Shown: positions 1-8,932 of the stretch, one piece after another
Position numbering within the stretch: the stretch's first letter is position 1
How the letters are laid out: each line of letters begins with the position of its first letter
Assembly (NCBI GenBank): GCA_016192995.1
Contig: JACPTB010000006.1
Location: forward strand, 97,318 to 161,317
Length of the DNA: 64,000 nt
Direction: 5' to 3'
Origin: Candidatus Woesearchaeota archaeon
GTDB taxonomy: Archaea > Nanobdellota > Nanobdellia > Woesearchaeales > DSVV01
Program-made: the position numbers and the translations under genes
The notes under the pieces: generated by a model
Databases searched by the model: none
Told to the model about the DNA's origin: nothing
What the model saw: the letters and a program-made list of their open reading frames with translations, nothing else

Positions 1-1
1 A

Positions 2-2653
2 GTTAAGAAAATCGCAGCACTAGGATTAGGTGCAAGCATGATGGGTGCTACCTTAATCGGTGCAATGGCTGCTGCTGATTTGTCTAGCTTCCCTACGATG
101 TTCGTGAATGCGGAAGGTCAATTTAATGGATTAATTGTTTATGGTGCAGGTGCAAAAGCAGAAGACGTTTTAGCTTCTAACAACATTCAATCTGCAATCC
201 AAGGAGTAGCAGTAAAGAAAACTGCAATTCAACCTGACACGTCTGGTGAGAAGAAAGTCAAAGTTGAGCAAGGTGCTGAACTAGGTAATAATAACCTATA
301 TTACAACCAATCATTAAATGAAGTTGAAGTTGGTATTGATGACTCAGATCTGCCTGCGCTATTATATGAAGGGCACTACACCGACAGTGAAGGTGAAATT
401 GAAAATGAAGAAGGATACACACAAGAAATCAACTTTCCAAGTGCAAGCACAGGTCGTTTAATTTTTGATCAAGACGATCAAGACGCTCCTGAAGCTGGAT
501 CATACCTTTGGATTGATGATGCAAGTGGTGTTTATTTCTTCAACTATCAAGTTGAGTTCGACACTTCTGTAGAATACAGTAACGAATCTGCAAGCAAATT
601 AGCTGAAGATTTAGAAGGAACTGAACTTAGTTTACTTGGTAAAACATTTACTCTGACTGATGTTCGTTCAAAAAAATCATCAGCAACTGTAAGCACAAAT
701 AGCTTAATCATTGATGAAGTCCAGTTAATGGCTGGAGATAATAATCAATGGTTAAGCCAAGGTGAAACAGTAACCGTTACTATTGATGGTACTGAACACG
801 TTATTGAACTGCTTGATGTAACTGAAGATGCTGCTGAATCAGCAGGGTCTTGTGGATTCAGTGTTGACGGTACAGTAATGTGGGTTGATGTTGATGAAAC
901 ACGAACTACAAATGGTGTGAGAATTGGCGTTGTGGATGCAAAAGCATTGCACTCTCAAGCACAAGACACCGACGTATGTCAAACAGTTATTGGTGCAACT
1001 AAAATCACCTTAAAAGATGCTGATGAAGTTGAGTTCAACGATGAAGAACTTGATGGAACAGTGACTGATATTGATATAGCTTCAACAACTACTTCAGGTA
1101 AATGGTCTGGATTCAAAGTAAGCTGGGCTCCTGAAAATGATGAAATCTACTTAGCTCCTGGAGATGAATTCGTAGATCCTATATTTGGTGGATGGAAATT
1201 AGTCTTCGGTGGTCTAGTTTCATCAGGGAGGGAAGAAGTAAGTTTTGTTGGTGGTTCTTCATCAGGTGAAATTGTATTCACTAACGAAGATGGTCAAGAA
1301 GTTACTTTACCATTATCTGCAGATGCTGATTGTTCAGAGTTAAGTACTGAACTTGGAGTAACTACAGTTGTGTTCAACTTTACTGGACGAACTTTTAGTT
1401 CATGTTCTGGTTCAAATGCTGAAGAATTTGTATTCTGGGGAACAGATGCGCCAGTAAGCGGCGATCAGAATCAAGACGAGAAGGTTTATCTCCAGAGTGA
1501 GTTCTGTCAAGGAAACTTGACTACAAGTACTGGTGACGTTACAGATTGTCAGGATGCTTACTTCCTTGTTGTTACTAGTGCTAGGGAAGCGCATTTGTTG
1601 CAAATTGGAACAATTGATCGTGGAGACACTGAAATTGATTTAAAAGACGTTACTTATGGTACGCAAGATAACGATGAAGACTATACTGAAAACGCAACAT
1701 CAACTATTAATTTAGGTGGTGGAATTGGAGATATTCAGCTAAACATCTCTCAAATAGGTATATACTTTACCTCTATTGGTAGTAGTAATGGTGCGTCAAT
1801 AGAAACCTTGCAGGAAGCATTCATCATTATTAACAACAGTAACTTAAACAGTACAAGATTTGAAGGTTTAGGTTTCAACGAATACAACGATGGAAAGTTT
1901 AGTGGTGGTGATACGCCAGCAGCACTTTATCTAGCAGCATCAGAACTAGCAGTAAACGCAAGTTATGATGATACTGACGATGATGTCATTGAATTTGTGT
2001 TTAACAGAAAGCTAACAGGTGCAGGTAAGTCTGGACAAACAAGCAACAATGGAATAACAGCTGCTGGATTTGGATTCCATGATGTCAGTAGTACAAACGA
2101 TGACTTCAGTAAATTCTTGTCGTTTAAAGGTACATTAATTACCTATGATGATGAAGATAAGAAGTCAGTATTAATTGACCACCCACACGACACAGTTCAT
2201 GCTGAGATGTTTGTAGCTCCAGTTGCTGTTGAATCAACAGAAGATGTTGGTTTATACACTACAGACATACAATTAATCAGTGTTGATCAAGTTAAACTTG
2301 ACAAAGAAGTTACTTCAGTAACAGACAAAAACATGGTCTCAATCGGAGGTCCATGTGCTAACTCAGTTACTGCAGCTTTGATGAGCAACCCTGAAAGTTG
2401 TGAAACAGCTTTAGGTGTTGAAGTTGGTCAAGCGCTTGTTAAATTGTATGAAAATGGTGAATTTGTATCCATGGTTGTAGCAGGTCAAACTGCTCAAGAC
2501 ACAAGGGATGCAGGTGAAGTCTTATACAACTGGAAGAACAATAAAAACTTACTTAAAGGTATGGAAGTTGTTCTTAACTTTGTAGAAGATGTTGTTGTTG
2601 AAACAGCAGAACCTCTAGACGCAGCACCATCAGTACCAGCTGCAACTGAATAA
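2..2653 (+). CDS. S-layer protein, 5' end outside the window
   Basis: The reading frame is open from base 2, so the true start lies upstream. The visible beginning (VKKIAALGLGASMMGATLIG) is the hydrophobic part of a signal peptide ending near AMAAADL, followed by the mature S-layer N-terminus FPTMFVNAEGQFNGLIVYG and GAKAEDVLASNNI, a block typical of Methanococcus-type and DPANN S-layer proteins. About 883 residues are visible. The mature protein is strongly acidic and rich in Thr, Ser, Asp and Glu, as expected for a secreted surface lattice protein. It is probably the main cell-envelope protein. No transmembrane anchor is visible at the C-terminus, which ends in a short Ala/Pro stretch. A hairpin with a T-rich run follows the stop. 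Confidence 0.9.
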   Translation, partial: VKKIAALGLGASMMGATLIGAMAAADLSSFPTMFVNAEGQFNGLIVYGAGAKAEDVLASNNIQSAIQGVAVKKTAIQPDTSGEKKVKVEQGAELGNNNLYYNQSLNEVEVGIDDSDLPALLYEGHYTDSEGEIENEEGYTQEINFPSASTGRLIFDQDDQDAPEAGSYLWIDDASGVYFFNYQVEFDTSVEYSNESASKLAEDLEGTELSLLGKTFTLTDVRSKKSSATVSTNSLIIDEVQLMAGDNNQWLSQGETVTVTIDGTEHVIELLDVTEDAAESAGSCGFSVDGTVMWVDVDETRTTNGVRIGVVDAKALHSQAQDTDVCQTVIGATKITLKDADEVEFNDEELDGTVTDIDIASTTTSGKWSGFKVSWAPENDEIYLAPGDEFVDPIFGGWKLVFGGLVSSGREEVSFVGGSSSGEIVFTNEDGQEVTLPLSADADCSELSTELGVTTVVFNFTGRTFSSCSGSNAEEFVFWGTDAPVSGDQNQDEKVYLQSEFCQGNLTTSTGDVTDCQDAYFLVVTSAREAHLLQIGTIDRGDTEIDLKDVTYGTQDNDEDYTENATSTINLGGGIGDIQLNISQIGIYFTSIGSSNGASIETLQEAFIIINNSNLNSTRFEGLGFNEYNDGKFSGGDTPAALYLAASELAVNASYDDTDDDVIEFVFNRKLTGAGKSGQTSNNGITAAGFGFHDVSSTNDDFSKFLSFKGTLITYDDEDKKSVLIDHPHDTVHAEMFVAPVAVESTEDVGLYTTDIQLISVDQVKLDKEVTSVTDKNMVSIGGPCANSVTAALMSNPESCETALGVEVGQALVKLYENGEFVSMVVAGQTAQDTRDAGEVLYNWKNNKNLLKGMEVVLNFVEDVVVETAEPLDAAPSVPAATE

Positions 2654-2684
2654 GGTTTTACAACCTTTTTCTTCTTTTTCTTTT
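2652..2684 (+). terminator. hairpin plus pyrimidine-rich tract after the S-layer gene
   Basis: The stop codon runs into AAGGTT-TTAC-AACCTT (6-bp stem, 4-nt loop), followed directly by about 17 nt of T broken by a few C. Archaeal termination depends mainly on T-rich tracts, so this is a good terminator candidate for a highly expressed gene. The hairpin itself may be incidental. Confidence 0.6.
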
Positions 2685-2738
2685 ATATTTATTCTAAAAT
2701 CTAATAACATATAAATACCTATCAATTCTTCTTTAATT

Positions 2739-3389
2739 ATGGTCCAAGAGCAAGTTGTTATTAAGCGTGAAATTAACATTACGTATGAAACTCTTTTTGA
2801 TCTTCTGGTAAGAGAAAAAAATCGTGATGAGCTTCAGAAGCTTTCTGAATCTTATTTTAACGATGTCAATGTCTATCTTCGGGAGAAAGAAAGGGCGTTG
2901 GATACGGTTAATAATACTGTTAGTAAAGATGATCTGAAGCGGGTTGAGCAACAGCTTGAAAATGCAAAGAGAATTATTAAAGAATTATATGATCGAAGAG
3001 AAAAGAAGATTGTGATGATGGCTTTAAATTGTACGCGGGTTAATGAAACCAAGAGTAATACGGATACTTTGTTAGAGCATGAAAAACAATTATTTTCTGC
3101 GTTAATTAAACTTTTAATACAAGTAAGAGAAGGAATATTAACAACAACTTTGGAGCAGCAGATCGGAAAAACAAATGAGAACGTAAATGAAGCCAGTAAA
3201 GTTTTAGAACAAGATCAGCAAACGACTAAACGTGTCAGAATGAATGTTCAACTGAGTAAGTTTGTTGATACAAATTTGCAATCATACGGTCCTTTTGAAT
3301 CAGGAGAAATCACTACACTACCCTTAAAATTTGCTAATCTTCTGATAAGTGCTGGAAAAGCAACTGAGGAAGAAGAAAAACATTTATAA
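2739..3389 (+). CDS. GINS complex subunit (Gins51-type)
   Basis: 216 residues. The N-terminal helical A-domain shows the family pattern LFDLLVREKNRDELQKL (about residues 18-34) and NAKRIIKELYDRREKKIV (about 79-96). The C-terminal small B-domain has YGPFESGEITTLPLKFANLL, typical of archaeal Gins51. GINS is part of the CMG replicative helicase with MCM and the RecJ/GAN-Cdc45 relative. The start fits a leaderless transcript: a TATA box (ATATAAATA) lies at about 2709-2717, 26 nt before the ATG. It is followed at 35 bp by the L44e gene; replication and ribosomal-protein genes are commonly linked this way in archaea. Confidence 0.85.
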   Translation: MVQEQVVIKREINITYETLFDLLVREKNRDELQKLSESYFNDVNVYLREKERALDTVNNTVSKDDLKRVEQQLENAKRIIKELYDRREKKIVMMALNCTRVNETKSNTDTLLEHEKQLFSALIKLLIQVREGILTTTLEQQIGKTNENVNEASKVLEQDQQTTKRVRMNVQLSKFVDTNLQSYGPFESGEITTLPLKFANLLISAGKATEEEEKHL

Positions 3390-3424
3390 ATGAACAACAG
3401 TCCCAAATAAAAGGTGTATACCTC

Positions 3425-3733
3425 ATGAAAATGCCTAAAACAATGAATAGATTATGTCCTTACTGCAAAAAACATACTGAACATAAAGTTTCTCAAAATA
3501 AAAAGAAAGCTGCTTCTTCATTAAGTCATGGTTCTAAACAACGCGCTCGAAAGCGTGGTCGTGCGCGAGGAACAGGTAATTTAGGCCGTTATTCAAAACC
3601 AGCAGTAACACAATTTAAAATGACCGGTAAAAAGGTCACTAAAAAGACAGATCTGCGTTATGAGTGCAAAGAATGTAAAAAAACTCATGTTCAACGAAAA
3701 GGCTTTCGTGCTAAGCGTGTTGAGTTTACATAA
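3425..3733 (+). CDS. rpl44e: 50S ribosomal protein L44e
   Basis: 102 residues of a small basic ribosomal protein with a zinc-binding site from CPYC (11-14) and CKEC near the C-terminus. The basic block with RARKRGRARGTGNLGRYSK is characteristic of archaeal and eukaryotic L44e. A GGTG ribosome site lies about 10 nt before the ATG. A start at the second Met (MPKTMN) two codons later is equally possible and matches the family more closely. Probably co-transcribed with the GINS gene. Confidence 0.96.
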   Translation: MKMPKTMNRLCPYCKKHTEHKVSQNKKKAASSLSHGSKQRARKRGRARGTGNLGRYSKPAVTQFKMTGKKVTKKTDLRYECKECKKTHVQRKGFRAKRVEFT

Positions 3734-3766
3734 CCATTTAAATAAATAATATTTTTTCTTTTATTT

Positions 3767-3931
3767 AGGCTCTGCCCCGAATCTCGGCTTACGCCTCGGT
3801 TTTGGTGCCGTGATTATCTCACTTGTGTATAACAGGGAAAAAATTCCTATTGGAATTTCCTTTTTTCCCACGTATTAATTTGAAGGATAATCACCAGCAT
3901 GGCACCAAAAACTACATTCGGGGCAGAGCCT
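3767..3931. repeat. nested palindromic element, family A (A1)
   Basis: Outer inverted repeat AGGCTCTGCCCCGAAT / ATTCGGGGCAGAGCCT, then inner arms GGTTTTGGTGCCGTGATTAT / ATAATCACCAGCATGGCACC and a core hairpin GGGAAAAAA...TTTTTTCCC with an inner ATTCC/GGAAT pair. The arms are imperfect because one side carries extra bases (TCTCGGCTTACGCCTC). Other copies lie at 31172, 44110 and 57884. Located between rpl44e and proS, just upstream of the proS TATA box. No coding potential. Confidence 0.9.
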
Positions 3932-3974
3932 TTATTTAACAAATTTTATATACTATTACTCTTGACAAAGAACT

Positions 3975-5438
3975 ATGAGTTATAAACCTCAAAATGAAGC
4001 AAAACAGAATACTCTTGGTTTAACAGCAAAGAAAGAAGAAGATACAGCTGAATGGTATAGTCAAGTAATTCTCAAAAGTGAGATGGCTGAATATGCTCCA
4101 GTAAAGGGCTGCATGATTATAAGGCCGTTAGGATATGCTATTTGGGAAAAAATTCAAGAATATTTTAACCAGCGTTTAAAGGAATTTAAAGTGAAAAATG
4201 CTTATTTTCCGCTATTTATTCCTGAGTCTTTTTTCAAAAAAGAAGCTTCTCATGCTGCAGGTTTTAAGCCAGAAGTAGCTTGGATCGCCAATAAATATGA
4301 AGGCGAGCGTTTAGCAGTCCGTCCTACTTCAGAAACAATTATTTATGATGCTTATGCTCGTTGGATTAGGAGTTACAGAGATTTACCTTTGCGTTTAAAT
4401 CAATGGTGCAATGTGGTGCGTTGGGAAACAGAAGCAACAAAAATCTTTCTTCGCACACGAGAATTTCTCTGGCAAGAAGGTCATTGTGCTTATGCTACTT
4501 TAGACGAATGTGAGCAAGAAACAAAGCAATATATTCAATTCTATCAAGAGCTTGTTGAAAAACTGTTGGCAATTCCAGTATTATTAGGTGAAAAAACAGA
4601 GAAAGAGCGATTTGCAGGCGCTATAAAAACATACACGATTGAAGCATTTATGCCTGATGGAAAAACATTGCAGTGTGGTACTTCCCACAATCTCGGACAG
4701 AACTTTGGAAAAGCATTTTCTATTCAATATCGGGGAGAAGACGAACAGGAGCATTATGTTTGGCAAAACTCATGGGGATTATCAACGCGTCTTTTAGGGG
4801 CAATTGTTTTATTGCATAGCGATAATAAGGGATTAGTGTTGCCGCCAAAAATAGCTCCGCTTCAGATAGTTATTGTCCCAATCCTCTTTGAAAAAACAAA
4901 AGAAGCTGTTATTAAAAAAGCAAAAGAAATTGAAAAAGTATTAGTTGGCAAAGGTTTTCTAGTTGAACTTGATGTCCGTGAAGACTATTCTCCAGGTTTT
5001 AAGTTCAATGAGTGGGAATTAAAAGGTGTTCCTTTAAGACTTGAGCTAGGTCCAAAAGATCTAGAAAAAGACAATGTTGTTTTAGTAAGGCGTGACACCA
5101 GTGAAAAAACAATAGTTCCAACAAATAAAACAGTGGCTACTGTTGAAAAACTTCTGGAGAATATTCAAGAAAATCTCTATATTAAAGCAAAAAAATGGCG
5201 TGATGATAATATTGTTATAGTGAAAGAAGCAAAGAAATTTGCAGAAACTATCAGCGCAAGAAAAATAGCTAAAACAGCTTTTTGCGGCAAGCCAGCATGT
5301 GAAGAAATCATTAAAGAAAAAACACAAGGTGCTTCATCACGATGCATTGATATTCACGATAAAAAATTAATCATGGACAAATGTATTGACTGCGGTGAAA
5401 AGGCAAAATACAATGTATATTTTAGCAGGAGTTATTAG
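3975..5438 (+). CDS. proS: prolyl-tRNA synthetase, archaeal/eukaryotic type
   Basis: 487 residues, class II aminoacyl-tRNA synthetase joining proline to tRNA-Pro in the cytoplasm. Visible family blocks: MIIRPLGYAIWEKIQ (motif 1 region), RPTSETIIYDAYARWIRSYR and WNVVRWE-like motif 2 with TREFLWQEGH, GTSHNLGQNFGKAF and WGLSTRLLGAIVLLHSD (motif 3), the anticodon-binding domain from about residue 285, and the C-terminal zinc-type domain with CGKPAC and CIDCGEKAKYNVYFSRSY. The C-terminal Tyr is conserved in archaeal-type ProRS. The start fits a leaderless mRNA with TTTATATA at about 3945-3952. The short N-terminal extension before EEDTAEWYSQV is usual. Confidence 0.98.
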   Translation: MSYKPQNEAKQNTLGLTAKKEEDTAEWYSQVILKSEMAEYAPVKGCMIIRPLGYAIWEKIQEYFNQRLKEFKVKNAYFPLFIPESFFKKEASHAAGFKPEVAWIANKYEGERLAVRPTSETIIYDAYARWIRSYRDLPLRLNQWCNVVRWETEATKIFLRTREFLWQEGHCAYATLDECEQETKQYIQFYQELVEKLLAIPVLLGEKTEKERFAGAIKTYTIEAFMPDGKTLQCGTSHNLGQNFGKAFSIQYRGEDEQEHYVWQNSWGLSTRLLGAIVLLHSDNKGLVLPPKIAPLQIVIVPILFEKTKEAVIKKAKEIEKVLVGKGFLVELDVREDYSPGFKFNEWELKGVPLRLELGPKDLEKDNVVLVRRDTSEKTIVPTNKTVATVEKLLENIQENLYIKAKKWRDDNIVIVKEAKKFAETISARKIAKTAFCGKPACEEIIKEKTQGASSRCIDIHDKKLIMDKCIDCGEKAKYNVYFSRSY

Positions 5439-5450
5439 GTTTTTCACCAG

Positions 5451-5665
5451 AGAGAACTTTGCAAAATTATGGTTACTGCCTATTTTGTGAGCATTTTCGA
5501 AATACTTATCGAGCAATTTTCGAGGTTCCTTGCCGACAGGCAAGTCTTATAATCCCGATCTTTAGTCGAGATTATATTTATAGAGAGAAAATTGCTTTGT
5601 CAAGCATATATCTCAATGCGAACTGGCAGTAACCCGAGCTTTGCGAGTATTTTGCAAAGTTCTCT
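5451..5665. repeat. nested palindromic element, family B with loop insertion (B1)
   Basis: Outer inverted repeat AGAGAACTTTGCAAAAT / ATTTTGCAAAGTTCTCT, then GGTTACTGCC / GGCAGTAACC; the right arm has an extra CGAGCTTTGCGAGT. The core is GCAATTTTC ... GAAAATTGC around the shared loop GAGGTTCC/AGAGA. In this copy 52 bp (5530-5581) are inserted exactly between GGTTCC and AGAGAG: a small hairpin CTTGCCGACAGGCAAG, then GTCTTATAATCCC and a second hairpin. The same insert occurs in the family C element at 42288. Begins 12 nt after the proS stop. Confidence 0.9.
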
Positions 5666-5680
5666 AGATTCATTACCTAG

Positions 5681-6058
<378 letters not shown>

Positions 6059-6078
6059 CTAGTGCCTCAAAGTATTAA

Positions 6079-6633
6079 TCATTGATAACTACTGTTAGTA
6101 TAACTTGTTTTAGAGTTCCCTGTTAAGGGAAGATTGTAATTACTAAATAATTCTGAAGAACTTGTAGTAGTATAAGGAGTATCAACCTCTAAAAAGTAGG
6201 TAATATTTTTCCCTGAATTTTTAGTTTGCGGCGATTTAAATAATCCCTTTGTTGCTCTTTCCCATGAAATATCACAACAATCACATCCAACACGCAAATT
6301 AAGAGATTGGGTTGTATAACTGACAGAATTGTCTAGTCCTTGAACAAGAACAATATCTTCTGGTTTTTGATCAGATGCTTTATAATCATTTTTTCCAATT
6401 ACATCTACCGGTTTTGTAAGCAACTCAGGGCTATCAATAATTTCAACAACAGGGGCGATTTCCTGATCTTCAACAAATACACTTAAGGCTCCTTCACACC
6501 CTGTTTTTAGGTGCTGGTTATTAATTTGTAATAATTGACCCTTTATAAGGTCTGATTCATTAAAAGAAGCACTAATATTCTCTAAACTTTTAAGATACAA
6601 GCCTTTATTATTAGTCATAACGCTTATTTCCAT
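6079..6633 (-). CDS. uncharacterised protein
   Basis: 184 residues, not recognised. No signal peptide or membrane helix. There is a VGCDCCDISWERATKG segment with three Cys near residues 116-120, which could be a metal site or disulfides, and the C-terminal 40 residues are rich in Ser, Thr, Asn and Tyr. A GGTG ribosome site lies about 8 nt before the ATG at 6633; an internal Met five codons later (MTNNKG) is an alternative. First gene of a two-gene unit with 5681-6058, which also has a CxCC cluster, so the two products may act together. Confidence 0.65.
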   Translation of the reverse strand: MEISVMTNNKGLYLKSLENISASFNESDLIKGQLLQINNQHLKTGCEGALSVFVEDQEIAPVVEIIDSPELLTKPVDVIGKNDYKASDQKPEDIVLVQGLDNSVSYTTQSLNLRVGCDCCDISWERATKGLFKSPQTKNSGKNITYFLEVDTPYTTTSSSELFSNYNLPLTGNSKTSYTNSSYQ

Positions 6634-6835
6634 AGTTCAACACCGAATATTTCATTGGTTATCTTATATATAAACCTTTCTATATTAATCACTAACAAGT
6701 GGTATTATTAACTAAAACCATTAGGGCACTATGGGTGGTTATGGAGTTATATATAAACTTAATGTTTAGTGTCACTAAAACGTCATATTTTTGCCAATTC
6801 ACAACTCATTTAAAACACCTTAATAATATATAGTC

Positions 6836-7273
6836 ATGAAATTCATAACAGTGGGTAAAATAAAAGAATCATGGATAATCCAAGGTTGTTCAGAGTATGA
6901 AAAGCGCTTAAAACCATTTTGCAAGCTTGAAATAACCATACTTAAAGATAAACAAACTATTGAACAAGAAGCTGAAGTAATCTTGAAACATATTAAAGAT
7001 GATGATTTTGTTATTGTTTTAGATGAGCGTGGTAAAGAAGCTTCATCAAAGCTCTTGGCAGAATTTATTCGGAAAAAAACAATTGATGAAAACAAAAAGC
7101 TCTGTTTTGTCATAGGCAGCGCCTTAGGGTTATCAGAACAAATAAAACAGCGAGCAAATCTCTTATTAAGCCTAAGTCAAATGACCTTCACCCATGAAAT
7201 GGCAAGATTATTCCTTCTTGAGCAGATATATAGGGCACATATGATTAATAGTAATAGAGAATATCATAAATAA
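6836..7273 (+). CDS. rlmH: 23S rRNA pseudouridine methyltransferase RlmH
   Basis: 145 residues, a SPOUT (alpha/beta-knot) methyltransferase that in bacteria methylates N3 of pseudouridine 1915 in helix 69 of 23S rRNA using SAM. Family blocks: MKFITVGKIKESW at the start, the knot loop FVIGSALGLSEQI (about 91-103) and the C-terminus FTHEMARLFLLEQIYRAHMI ending in YHK. Length is close to the usual 155. A leaderless start is supported by TTTAAAA at about 6809-6815. tRNA-Arg follows convergently 6 bp after the stop. RlmH occurs in scattered archaea. Confidence 0.93.
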   Translation: MKFITVGKIKESWIIQGCSEYEKRLKPFCKLEITILKDKQTIEQEAEVILKHIKDDDFVIVLDERGKEASSKLLAEFIRKKTIDENKKLCFVIGSALGLSEQIKQRANLLLSLSQMTFTHEMARLFLLEQIYRAHMINSNREYHK

Positions 7274-7279
7274 ATAATA

Positions 7280-7400
7280 CGAGCCTGCCCGGATTCGAAC
7301 CGGAGTTTGCGGGTATCTGCAAACAGACATTTTCATAGTTGTTTATGATATGCTTCGTTTTCCGAAGCCCGCCGTCCTATCCAGGCTAGACTACAGGCCC
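7280..7400 (-). tRNA. tRNA-Arg(TCG) with a canonical intron
   Basis: Minus-strand cloverleaf: acceptor GGGCCTG/CAGGCTC, D-arm GTCT...GGAC, anticodon stem GCGGG/CCCGC with loop CTTCGGA (anticodon TCG), T-arm TCCGG-TTCGAAT-CCGGG and discriminator G. A 47-nt intron (7315-7361) follows position 37, the canonical archaeal site. A bulge-helix-bulge can be drawn: bulges GGA and ATA, central helix CTTC/GCAG with one mismatch, and inner helix AAAC/GTTT. No CCA is encoded. Confidence 0.95.
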
Positions 7401-7452
7401 ATATTTGAATTAATAACAGAAAAATTAAATCTAATATAAAAAGTTATGTAAA

Positions 7453-7613
7453 AAGAACTTTGCAGAATTATGGTTACTGCCTATTTTGTGAGCATTTTCG
7501 AAATACTTATCGAGCAATTTTCGAGGTTCCAGAGAGAAAATTGCTTTGTTAAAAAGATATCTCAATGCGAACTGGCAGTAAACCGAGCTTTGCGAGTATT
7601 TTGCAAAGTTCTT
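7453..7613. repeat. nested palindromic element, family B (B2)
   Basis: AAGAACTTTGC ... GCAAAGTTCTT ends, GGTTACTGCC / GGCAGTAAACC arms, and core GCAATTTTCGAGGTTCCAGA followed by GAGAAAATTGC without the loop insert seen in B1. Same orientation as B1 and B4. Lies between tRNA-Arg and the 3' end of the Alba gene, 25 bp after its stop. Confidence 0.9.
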
Positions 7614-7638
7614 AAAGCTGAATAGAAACCAGCTATTA

Positions 7639-7923
7639 TTAACTCTTTTTCGCCAAGACTAATTCAATACTGCTAACTCTTACCTGTTTGCCTTCTTTAT
7701 TGGTAAATTCTTCACTATCTACTTTAATATCTTTCAAATATATCTGCCCTTCAAGAAAGCGCTTGACGGCAATTTCTGCTACATCAACAGCCCGTGAAAT
7801 AAACTTCCCTCGTGCTTTGATAATGACTTCTGGAGCATCTTTTGTAGTGAATTGCATAACAACGCTTGTCACATAATTCATGAACGGTTTATCGCCGATA
7901 AATATAGAGTTGTCCTGTGTCAT
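7639..7923 (-). CDS. albA: DNA/RNA-binding chromatin protein Alba
   Basis: 94 residues from the ATG at 7923 (MTQDNSIFIG). An upstream in-frame GTG at 7932 is part of the GGTG ribosome site and was not used. Family signatures: KPFMNYVTSVVMQF, EVIIKARGKFISRAVDVAEI (the basic nucleic-acid-binding segment) and RVSSIELVLAKK at the end. Alba is an abundant dimeric nucleoid and RNA-binding protein of archaea. It lies directly downstream of the S17e gene, probably in the same transcript. Confidence 0.95.
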   Translation of the reverse strand: MTQDNSIFIGDKPFMNYVTSVVMQFTTKDAPEVIIKARGKFISRAVDVAEIAVKRFLEGQIYLKDIKVDSEEFTNKEGKQVRVSSIELVLAKKS

Positions 7924-7976
7924 AGCAATCACCTACTGTTCAATTACTTTCTTTAATCGTGCGTAATAAGTTTGTT

Positions 7977-8171
7977 TTAGTTGTTTGCTGCTTTTTTTAC
8001 TAATCTGCTTGCATATCCAGCAATAATATTCCTTAACTTATTTGAGGTGCAAGTCGTCAATCTTTGAACAACAAGTTTATTATCATTAAAGTCTTTAGTA
8101 AATGATTCACCATGCAGTTTAATGAGTTGGTTTGTTATTCGTTTAGCTAATTTTGTTTTAATTCTGCCCAT
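7977..8171 (-). CDS. rps17e: 30S ribosomal protein S17e
   Basis: 64 residues starting MGRIKTKLAKRITNQLI; the conserved end NKLRNIIAGYASRLVKK identifies archaeal/eukaryotic S17e. The ATG at 8171 is preferred: an in-frame GTG three codons upstream belongs to the GGTG ribosome site. 53 bp upstream of Alba on the same strand, so likely co-transcribed. Divergent from grpE. Confidence 0.94.
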   Translation of the reverse strand: MGRIKTKLAKRITNQLIKLHGESFTKDFNDNKLVVQRLTTCTSNKLRNIIAGYASRLVKKAANN

Positions 8172-8245
8172 GTAGTTCACCTATGTTAATACTCAAGAGG
8201 GTGTACCGAATGTTTATAAAATTTTTGGAACAATAAATCAAAACA

Positions 8246-8299
8246 TTTAAATATTAGTTTAGTCAACCTTAAGTAATGTATGTTGACTTAAAGTCAACA
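8246..8299 (+). promoter_or_regulatory. promoter and palindromic operator upstream of grpE
   Basis: TATA-like TTTAAATATT at 8246-8255 predicts transcription start near 8278-8282. Exactly there is a perfect 19-bp palindrome TGTTGACTTAAAGTCAACA (8281-8299), and an extra half site GTCAAC lies at 8262-8267. The position over the start site fits a repressor operator, plausibly for heat-shock control of the chaperone genes. The binding protein is unknown. Confidence 0.6.
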
Positions 8300-8322
8300 A
8301 ACACCTCTGTGCAGTTGTCTGG

Positions 8323-8345
8323 ATAACTCCTTTCAAAGGGGTTAT
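8323..8345 (+). promoter_or_regulatory. hairpin in the grpE 5' leader
   Basis: ATAACTCC-TTTCAAA-GGGGTTAT forms an 8-bp stem about 60 nt before the grpE ATG. The leader is about 125 nt, unusually long here since most first genes are leaderless. A folding-dependent control such as a thermosensor is possible, but this is inference only. Confidence 0.35.
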
Positions 8346-8405
8346 TCATGACATTTTATCTGGTAAAACCAAAGAATTAAAAAGAAGAAAAAACAGGGAA
8401 ATGAA

Positions 8406-8900
8406 ATGAAGAAAGAAAATAGTCCTGCTCACGCTGAGCATGAAGAACAAAAAGAACAAAAACAAGAACAAAAAGATCCTAAAGATGTTCAGATTGAAGA
8501 TTTAACTAATACCTTAAAACGGTTGCAGGCAGATTTTGAAAATTATAAAAAAAGAGTGGAAAAAGATCGGGAGCAAATGTGCGCAGATGCGTATAAAGAA
8601 ATTATCATTAAATTGCTGCCGTTGATAGACACCTTTGATCTTGCAATTAAGAATAAAAATAATGTTGAGGAATATATTAAAGGAACTGAATTGATTTATG
8701 CTGAATTGATGTGTATTTTAGAAAATGTTGGTGTTGAACCGATCGCTACAACAGGAGAATTATTTGATCCTCATCAACATCAGGCATTAGTCAAAGTTGA
8801 TTCAGATAAACCTTCCAACACAATTATTGAAGAATTACAAAAAGGATATATATTGAAGAATAACGTAATCAGGTTTGCAAAAGTAACGGTTGCAAAATAA
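8406..8900 (+). CDS. grpE: nucleotide exchange factor GrpE
   Basis: 164 residues. A charged N-terminal tail (KEQKQEQK) is followed by the long dimerisation helix with LQADFENYKKRVEKDRE (about 39-55). The C-terminal head has GVEPIATTGELFDPHQHQAL and LQKGYILKNNVIRFAKVTV, the family signature. GrpE speeds ADP release from DnaK. The dnaK and dnaJ genes lie downstream on the same strand, separated by small genes. A palindromic operator sits over its predicted transcription start. Confidence 0.96.
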   Translation: MKKENSPAHAEHEEQKEQKQEQKDPKDVQIEDLTNTLKRLQADFENYKKRVEKDREQMCADAYKEIIIKLLPLIDTFDLAIKNKNNVEEYIKGTELIYAELMCILENVGVEPIATTGELFDPHQHQALVKVDSDKPSNTIIEELQKGYILKNNVIRFAKVTVAK

Positions 8901-8932
8901 TTTCGTTGTATCCTCAAGAGATTATCATATTC

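Noticed and set aside
2733..2951. Minus-strand frames opposite gins, proS, dnaK, DsbA, the Cys-rich proteins and nadA
   Set aside because: They are antisense shadows of confidently identified genes and lack promoters or ribosome sites.
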